From Candidatus Gastranaerophilales bacterium (lineage in GTDB: Bacteria > Cyanobacteriota > Vampirovibrionia > Gastranaerophilales > Gastranaerophilaceae): 36,846 nucleotides of DNA. The position numbers were made by a program, and so were the translations under genes. The notes beneath the pieces are model-generated. The model had not been told where the DNA came from. It made no database searches and saw only the letters and a list, made by a program, of their open reading frames with translations. This document shows, piece after piece, positions 32,230 to 36,846 of the stretch; the stretch's first letter is position 1; every line of letters starts with the position of its first letter. The DNA lies in assembly GCA_944323215.1 (NCBI GenBank), contig CALURS010000003.1:1-36846 (forward strand). Direction: 5' to 3'.

Positions 32230-32685
32230 ATGAAGATGAATACTAAAGGTAATGATTATTTTGAAACGCCTCGTTCTATTTTCCGGCAACTAGATGATAT
32301 CTTTAAATTTACTCTTGATGTTGCTGCAAATGAGAACAATCACCTGTGTGAATATTATTTTACAGAGCAGGATAATGCATTGGAATGTAGCTGGTTTTCG
32401 CAAAGATGTTTTTGTAATCCACCGTTTAGCAAAAAGGCGGACTTTATAAAAAAGGCACATGACGAGGTATTAAAGAATGAATGCCCGATATGCGTAATGA
32501 TTTTGCCTTTAAACTCTATGGACACAAAAGCTTGGCATAAATATATAGAAGGGAAATTTGTTTACGAAATACTTGAAGGGAGAATTTCTTTCATTGATCC
32601 ACAAACAAAGAAGCCTAAGTCCGGCAATAATAGTGGAACGGTAATTGTTTACTTTAAGAAAAGAATTAGAACTAAAAATTTATAG
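32230..32685 (+). CDS. phage DNA N6-adenine methyltransferase, Dam-like (copy 2)
   Basis: 151 aa, AAAGGAATATA site. DYFETPRSIFRQLDDIF, FTLDVAANENNHLC, then CFCNPPFSKKADFIKKA (catalytic NPPF at 63-66) and MILPLNSMDTKAWH are the complete Dam-like pattern, closer to the classic family than the copy at 26549. It is short but has all core motifs. Probably modifies phage DNA against restriction; target specificity cannot be read from the sequence. Confidence 0.85.
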   Translation: MKMNTKGNDYFETPRSIFRQLDDIFKFTLDVAANENNHLCEYYFTEQDNALECSWFSQRCFCNPPFSKKADFIKKAHDEVLKNECPICVMILPLNSMDTKAWHKYIEGKFVYEILEGRISFIDPQTKKPKSGNNSGTVIVYFKKRIRTKNL

Positions 32686-32693
32686 GAGAAATT

Positions 32694-33170
32694 ATGCAAG
32701 ACAGGTTTAGATTTCGTGCATGGTACACGGATTACGATAAAAATACAGAAATGATATATGATGTACAAGGAACGTATGATACCGGATGTTGTGAAGATTA
32801 CCCAGGCTCTAGCCATCATGATAGATTCCAAGATGTACTAATGGATTCAAATGCTATAGTTATGCAATGTACTGGTTTAAAGGACAAAAACGGTAAGCTG
32901 ATTTATGAAGGTGATATTATAAGAGTTCAATATATTGGAGCACAAATTCCTTTATTTAGCCGTCAATTTTCTAATCTACCTAAAGATGAAATATTCGCAA
33001 TTATTTATGATCACGATTGGCACAAATTTCGTTGTGAAAATCCTAATTATAAAAAGACTTGTGAAATTCATTCTTTAGATTTAGATGCCATTCAAATAAA
33101 TACAGAAAATAAACAATATGAAATAATTGGCAATATATACCAAAATCCGGAACTGTTGGAGGTGGAATAA
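32694..33170 (+). CDS. YopX-family protein
   Basis: 158 aa, TATAGGAGAAATT. FRFRAWYTDYDKNTEMI at the start, then VMQCTGLKDKNGKLIYEGDIIRV and the ending YEIIGNIYQNPELLE are the hallmarks of YopX proteins (PF09643), beta-barrel proteins of unknown role in many prophages. Length is normal for the family. Confidence 0.85.
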   Translation: MQDRFRFRAWYTDYDKNTEMIYDVQGTYDTGCCEDYPGSSHHDRFQDVLMDSNAIVMQCTGLKDKNGKLIYEGDIIRVQYIGAQIPLFSRQFSNLPKDEIFAIIYDHDWHKFRCENPNYKKTCEIHSLDLDAIQINTENKQYEIIGNIYQNPELLEVE

Positions 33171-33565
33171 TGTCAACAATAAATATTAAATTAAGAGATT
33201 TGTTAAGTAAAGAGGAAATCGAAAATTTTAACACTCTTACAAATAAGATTCTTTGCTGCGGTAATGATTCAATTGTGCTTGAAGTAGAAGAAGATATTTT
33301 GAAAGAGGCTGGAGCTATTATTGATTATATAAGAGATATTCATACTGATTATGGTAATGATAGAAATAAATCCCTATATGTAACAAAAATTATTAAATTA
33401 AAAAAACGTGAAGAAAATGACGCAAATTGTAGAATTTTATCTCAAGCCCTAACAAGAATTAGAGAGCTGTGCGGTACAAAATTTGTGCTAGAAAATGAGG
33501 ATGTATTACATATAATTGAAATAATAAATGGAGCGAAAAGTGCAATTAAACAAACAAGAGATTGA
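33170..33565 (+). CDS. unknown early protein
   Basis: 131 aa, GGAGGTGGAATAATG; the first base overlaps the YopX stop. Helical ends (LLSKEEIENFNTLTNKI; QALTRIRELCG) around a beta centre (CGNDSIVLEVEED). The 3' end overlaps the next gene. No family recognised. Confidence 0.45.
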   Translation: MSTINIKLRDLLSKEEIENFNTLTNKILCCGNDSIVLEVEEDILKEAGAIIDYIRDIHTDYGNDRNKSLYVTKIIKLKKREENDANCRILSQALTRIRELCGTKFVLENEDVLHIIEIINGAKSAIKQTRD

Positions 33566-33917
33566 AGAACTTATTGAAAACAAAATTCAAGAAGCTGAAA
33601 AAAAATTTGGTAAAAAATTCAAAGATACGTTGATTGAAATAATAAGTCTTGAAAAAATGATCCAACCGGAAGTAAAAGCTGAGAAAAAATCAAGGCTTAT
33701 TCCACTTCCTGAATGGGACAAGTATTATTCTTATCCGACTATAGGTGCATTATATCAGTACCATCATTACCGCAATGAAAATGGATTTGATGAAGTTGTA
33801 GAATATGGCGGAATGGAAGGCGGCAGAATATTGATAAATGAAGATAAACTTTTTGAGTGGATTGAGAAGCGGAAAAAGAAAAAGAAATCTATATCTCGGG
33901 AAGAATTTTTGTCGTAA
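33540..33917 (+). CDS. excisionase-like DNA-binding protein
   Basis: 125 aa from GTG 33540, 6 nt after GGAG; ATG 33528 is the alternative start without a site. The N-terminal 45 residues are a coiled coil. WDKYYSYPTIGALYQYHHY...GFDEVVEYGG...GGRILINEDKLFEWIEKRKKKKK is a winged helix-turn-helix of the excisionase/MerR-like kind. It ends inside the integrase gene on the opposite strand (29-nt overlap), the usual partner position. Confidence 0.6.
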   Translation: MQLNKQEIEELIENKIQEAEKKFGKKFKDTLIEIISLEKMIQPEVKAEKKSRLIPLPEWDKYYSYPTIGALYQYHHYRNENGFDEVVEYGGMEGGRILINEDKLFEWIEKRKKKKKSISREEFLS

Positions 33918-34992
33918 CGTTATTCAAAACTGTTGCTGTATGTTTTTTGGTAAGGTGAGAATATCTTCTTGCCATAACGAGAGATTTATGCCCAAGAATT
34001 TCTGCAATATCTAATAAACTACCACCATTCATAGCAATATAAGAAGCCGTTGTATGCCTTATATCATGTATGTGAAAATTTTTTATGTTTGTATCTTTTA
34101 TAATTTTCTCAAGAATTCCTTTGATATATGGATATTCTCCATCATTTCTTTTTGCTCTAAATATATTGCCGGATTCAATTTTGTTTTCCACTAGATAATT
34201 TTTTAATAATCTGAGAATGTCCGGATCAATAGGAACACCTCTATTTTCTTTATTCTTTGTATTTAAGTAGTGTATTTGGGAGTTTTGGTAATCTATATTT
34301 TCAACTTTTAGATGGAGAACTTCACTATATCTTGCACCAGTTGAAATAGAAATAAGAGCAAAAATATAGACCATTTGTGAGTGTTCTTTACAAGCTCCTA
34401 AAAATAGCTCAATTTCATCAAGTGTTAAAAAGCGTTCTCTTCCTTTTGATTTAGGCAATGTTGCAACATTTGAGCAAGGATTGACTTCAATTATTTCTAA
34501 TTCTTTAACCGCATAGGTAAGAATTGCAGAAAGACACATTAGATACTTATTTACAGTATTGTTACTGCGAGTTGCAATCTTCTTTTTACCTTTTTTGATA
34601 GGCTCGGTTCGGAGAATTTCCTTATAGCCGGAAATAATTGATGAGGATAGATTGTGAATCTTTATTGAGCCTATATGTGAAATCCACCAATCAAACATAG
34701 CATTATATTTTTCAGGGCTGGCATAACGTTCAGGAGCAACATTTTTTCTAAAATAAGCAATTAGAGTTTCAATAGTATCAATTTGTTCTCTCTCTTGAAT
34801 ATTTAATATATCAGGCATTTCTTTATAGGTTCCATCATTCATTTGACCTTCTACTATAGATGCCCATTTCTTAGCACGAGTTTTAGCCTTATCACCTTTG
34901 AAAGTCTTATATACAGGTTTATAACCAGCTGCACGAATATTAACTTGATATGATACACCTTTTTTATTTACAATTTCTTTTATATAAGCCAT
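33889..34992 (-). CDS. int: tyrosine integrase
   Basis: 367 aa. N-terminal arm-binding part (MAYIKEIVNKKGVSYQVNIRA), core-binding SAM-like domain (~75-175) and catalytic domain with Arg221 (TGARYSEVL), Lys246 (NTKNKENRG), His309-xx-Arg312 (HDIRHTTAS), His335 (LGHKSL) and Tyr344 (RRYSHL): all catalytic residues present. Integrates and, with the excisionase, excises phage DNA. There is no clear ribosome site before ATG, and the first arm-type site starts 9 nt upstream of it, so the protein may block its own expression. Confidence 0.93.
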   Translation of the reverse strand: MAYIKEIVNKKGVSYQVNIRAAGYKPVYKTFKGDKAKTRAKKWASIVEGQMNDGTYKEMPDILNIQEREQIDTIETLIAYFRKNVAPERYASPEKYNAMFDWWISHIGSIKIHNLSSSIISGYKEILRTEPIKKGKKKIATRSNNTVNKYLMCLSAILTYAVKELEIIEVNPCSNVATLPKSKGRERFLTLDEIELFLGACKEHSQMVYIFALISISTGARYSEVLHLKVENIDYQNSQIHYLNTKNKENRGVPIDPDILRLLKNYLVENKIESGNIFRAKRNDGEYPYIKGILEKIIKDTNIKNFHIHDIRHTTASYIAMNGGSLLDIAEILGHKSLVMARRYSHLTKKHTATVLNNVTTKILPEI

Positions 34993-35171
34993 TATTTTTT
35001 ACCGTAGTTTTACCGTAGTAATTTTATAAAATTCTAAAAAACTATAAAAAGATTTTAAAATATAAAAGCCTTAAAATCAAGTCATATCAGTTTATATGGT
35101 TTTTTATACTTTTATAAATTTTTACAAAAAATATGCACCTCGAAAACTTAATATCCTCGTGTTTATTTAAT

Positions 35172-35205
35172 GTTGCCACTAATTCTAATGGCAACTTTTT
35201 CTTTT
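35172..35205 (+). terminator. terminator inside the attP-like region
   Basis: GTTGCCA (35172-35178) / TGGCAAC (35189-35195) with a 10-nt loop, then TTTTTCTTTT. On the plus strand it would stop early transcripts that read through the integrase before they reach the lysis genes. It may also come from the 3' end of the host target gene. Confidence 0.7.
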
Positions 35206-35290
35206 ATATAAAGGGTTTTATGCTGATTAGTATTTTTAATAAAAATATTTTATTTTTATTTTTACCGTAGTTTTGCCGTAGTAAAATAAA

Positions 35291-35328
35291 AAAACTATAA
35301 AAATCCGTTAAAAGATTTTTATAGTTTT
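35291..35328. repeat. 15-bp perfect inverted repeat
   Basis: AAAACTATAAAAATC (35291-35305) and GATTTTTATAGTTTT (35314-35328), 8-nt loop. It directly follows the second arm-site pair. Possibly an accessory-protein site or a cruciform; AT-only stems are weak terminators. Confidence 0.5.
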
Positions 35329-35366
35329 ATAAATTTTTATATATATTTATATAAGCTATTATAGCA

Positions 35367-35397
35367 TAAAAATGCCTATATCATAACATATAGGCAT
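35367..35397 (-). terminator. terminator of the lysis genes
   Basis: ATGCCTATAT / ATATAGGCAT (35372-35381, 35388-35397), 6-nt loop, followed on the minus strand by TTTTTATGC. It lies 25 nt after the endolysin stop and ends the late transcript. Confidence 0.75.
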
Positions 35398-35422
35398 GGA
35401 TTCATAAGACAAAAAGAAAAGG

Positions 35423-35872
35423 TTATGCAACCTTTGTATATCTAAAAAGCTTATCCCTAATAAGTGCCTCTTGGCGATTTTTGCCTTTTGTATAGCTTAC
35501 ATGGACACAATTATTATCTTGTTCCCATATTAACTGGTCATAAACAACTCCAGAGTTTTTTATAAAATTGAACAGAGCTTCTTGAGTCATACCATGAACG
35601 ACAAGATCTGCAGCTTCACCTGTAAGATGCTGAGATGTCTTTGATGGTTTGTACCCTAATTGGTTAAGTTTATTCCACAGTGCGGTGGATCTGTAACCAT
35701 TGGTTATAATAATAGGTTTACCAAGCTTTTTTCTTAAAGGTTGCAAAACATAATAAATTAGATTTAACATACAATCTAAACTATTTATGTCTGGCATATT
35801 GTTTATATTATATTTGATAGCTATGTCTGAATGTATTAGCTCAGACATTTGAAAGTATAATTGTTCTGACAT
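35423..35872 (-). CDS. endolysin, M15A-type peptidase
   Basis: 149 aa, about the family length. YYVLQPLRKKLGKPIIITNGYRS, SQHLTGEAADLVV (His82, Asp89) and CVHVSY (His124) are the zinc-site motifs of M15A peptidases (D-Ala cross-bridge cleavage). No signal peptide or anchor, so it would need the holin-like protein coded just upstream to reach the cell wall. Its start overlaps that gene's stop by one base (TAATG). Confidence 0.85.
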   Translation of the reverse strand: MSEQLYFQMSELIHSDIAIKYNINNMPDINSLDCMLNLIYYVLQPLRKKLGKPIIITNGYRSTALWNKLNQLGYKPSKTSQHLTGEAADLVVHGMTQEALFNFIKNSGVVYDQLIWEQDNNCVHVSYTKGKNRQEALIRDKLFRYTKVA

Positions 35873-36198
35873 TATGTTCCCCCTTTTATATCGTCAATTC
35901 TATGATGTGCGGATTTTGTTGATTGCTCTACTATTGCCATACGCTCTATAAGGTTATTGTGTTTATCCTGCTTTGATTCAAGCCTTTTTATATGATCTTC
36001 TGTGTGTTTTTGATTCTCTCTAATTTTTTCCTTGATATCATTTTTGAAATCTTTTATATCTTCTTTTAATTCCTTGAAAGAAGTTTGTAATGTTTTTAAT
36101 CCATCTGATTGGTGTGTTAAAAATATCACTATTGTAACTATATATGCGATAAGAGTAACCGCTAAACCAATCCAAGATATCAGAGTTGAAGTATTCAT
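35872..36198 (-). CDS. holin-like membrane protein with coiled coil
   Basis: 108 aa. One N-terminal membrane segment (LISWIGLAVTLIAYIVTIVIFL, about residues 6-27) then a charged coiled coil (FKELKEDIKDFKNDIKEKIRE) to the end. This is the plan of haemolysin XhlA-like and some single-pass holin or pinholin proteins. It overlaps the endolysin (1 nt) and the DUF1353 gene (4 nt, ATGA). No separate Rz/Rz1 spanin pair is seen. Confidence 0.65.
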   Translation of the reverse strand: MNTSTLISWIGLAVTLIAYIVTIVIFLTHQSDGLKTLQTSFKELKEDIKDFKNDIKEKIRENQKHTEDHIKRLESKQDKHNNLIERMAIVEQSTKSAHHRIDDIKGGT

Positions 36199-36722
36199 TC
36201 TTCATCACACTTACCCCATCCGCAAAACTTCTGAAAATTATCGACAGAATGAAACATAACCCATCTGCGGATTGCTCCAACATCACCAACCTCAAGCAAA
36301 CGTTCAAAAGTTTTATCTGCAAAATATCTATCATTATCAACATAGTGATGATTTTCACAAAGAACGTCATGAACTAATGCAGCAACTTTAAATTCAATAT
36401 TTTCTTTGGATCCAATAAGCCGCCAAAAAATTCTTGCAATACTTGCTCCGTCATAGTCATAACCTGCGTTAATCGTAAAGGTATATGTTTTATTTTTAAC
36501 CTTATCAATAAGGCAAACCTCAACGGTATTCTTTAGATACAGCGGTTTCTTTTTAGCTGCTTTTATTTTAGCCTTAGACATTACTTTATTGTTGATTTCC
36601 TTGTTTCCAATATCGGGAACCGCCGAAAATCCAACACGACAAATACTGTCGTCCTGCCATGCAATATATTCCTTACTCTTGTAATGGAAGCGTGGCAGAG
36701 CGTCAAAACACTCAATGCACAT
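36195..36722 (-). CDS. DUF1353 family protein
   Basis: 175 aa from ATG 36722 (GAGGAG, 7-nt gap). AGYDYDGASIARIFWRLIG, FKVAALVHDVLC, DNDRYFADKTFERLLEVGDV and HSVDNFQKFCGW are the family signature, with conserved His/Asp residues that look like a metal site. The family is common next to phage tail or lysis genes; its role is unknown. The first half has a beta-rich non-family extension. Confidence 0.8.
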   Translation of the reverse strand: MCIECFDALPRFHYKSKEYIAWQDDSICRVGFSAVPDIGNKEINNKVMSKAKIKAAKKKPLYLKNTVEVCLIDKVKNKTYTFTINAGYDYDGASIARIFWRLIGSKENIEFKVAALVHDVLCENHHYVDNDRYFADKTFERLLEVGDVGAIRRWVMFHSVDNFQKFCGWGKCDEE

Positions 36723-36768
36723 CAATAATCTCCTCTATAATTTAATATTTATGTAAAACACTAATCCG

Positions 36769-36846
36769 TTACTGTTGTTCGTCTGGTAAGGCATAATTAA
36801 GAACTTTACCGTTGACGTTGATATTGATCGTAAAAAAGGTAAAATG
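36769..36846 (-). CDS. C-terminal fragment of a cut gene (tail fibre or tail protein)
   Basis: Only the last 25 codons are inside the window: HFTFFTININVNGKVLNYAL then PDEQQ and stop. The TINVNGKxxNYALP pattern looks like the end of a phage tail/fibre protein. It is on the same strand as the tail fibre cut by the left edge and may be the end of the same gene or of the next one. Simple joining of the two window ends puts it in another frame. Confidence 0.5.
   Translation of the reverse strand, partial: HFTFFTININVNGKVLNYALPDEQQ

Larger units (their letters stand above)
34998..35342. other. attP-like region with duplicated arm-type sites
   Basis: No gene. Two tandem pairs of CCGTAGT (ACCGTAGT at 35001 and 35012; ACCGTAGT at 35264 and GCCGTAGT at 35275), each with an 11-nt period and in the same orientation, 263 nt apart. 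Each pair is followed by an AAAAACTATAAAAA block (from 35036 and 35290) and a TTTATA-S-TTTTATAAATTTTTA block (near 35104 and 35318). The stretch between, about 35127-35260, should hold the core where strands are exchanged. Exact core unknown. Confidence 0.6.

Noticed and set aside
35120..35200. Host tRNA 3' end in the attP core
   Set aside because: No T-arm, acceptor pairing or CCA-like end could be found; only a terminator hairpin is clear.

Overview
The window is most of the genome of a temperate, short-tailed (podovirus-type) bacteriophage. G+C is low, about a third by eye, and the standard genetic code fits. Shine-Dalgarno sites of the AGGAG type are common, and the lipobox and signal-peptide genes suggest a Gram-negative host. 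A low-GC gut-type bacterium is my guess, based only on the style of several accessory proteins. I see no tRNA, rRNA, CRISPR array, insertion sequence or reverse transcriptase.

Layout. (1) 22666 down to 1, minus strand, is the late block: a zinc-finger-like protein, small and large terminase, portal, a Bbp19-like protein, scaffold, major capsid protein, a Bbp16-like cement protein, a gp14-like ejection protein, tail tubes A and B, a gp13-like protein, a 702-aa protein ending in an M15 peptidase, a 2864-aa polyvalent protein, and the start of the tail fibre. The head set resembles Bordetella phage BPP-1; the tail and ejection set is T7-like. (2) 22667-23205 has no convincing gene. It holds a GC-rich island, a very AT-rich stretch and a cluster of TGCG palindromes. 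(3) 23206-24680 is the lysogeny block: two exported proteins that look like prophage cargo, a 35-codon ORF, an XRE repressor, and a divergent promoter pair with a TGTACA operator on each -10 box. (4) 24681-33917, plus strand, is a tightly packed early operon: a ribbon-helix-helix regulator, a replication-initiator-like protein, HNH, two Dam-like adenine methyltransferases, an OB-fold-like protein, DUF2303-like, ASCH, YopX, several small Cys-rich proteins, and an excisionase-like protein. (5) The integrase (33889-34992, minus) converges on the excisionase. An attP-like region with duplicated arm sites follows. (6) 36846 down to 35423, minus strand, holds the end of a cut gene, a DUF1353 protein, a holin-like membrane protein and an M15 endolysin.

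Both window ends cut minus-strand late genes, so the late operon probably runs off the left end and re-enters at the right, as in a circular or circularly permuted phage map with part of the tail-fibre region missing. The uninterrupted attP-like site between integrase and lysis genes also argues for a phage-form map rather than a prophage with host flanks.

The most unusual item is the 2864-aa virion-operon protein. It carries two ADP-ribosyltransferase-like domains and an HEFAH zincin-like protease, and an aromatic-Gln-Ser/Gly tetrapeptide recurs at four successive domain borders. It looks like an ejected polyprotein effector that could be cut into separate pieces inside the host.
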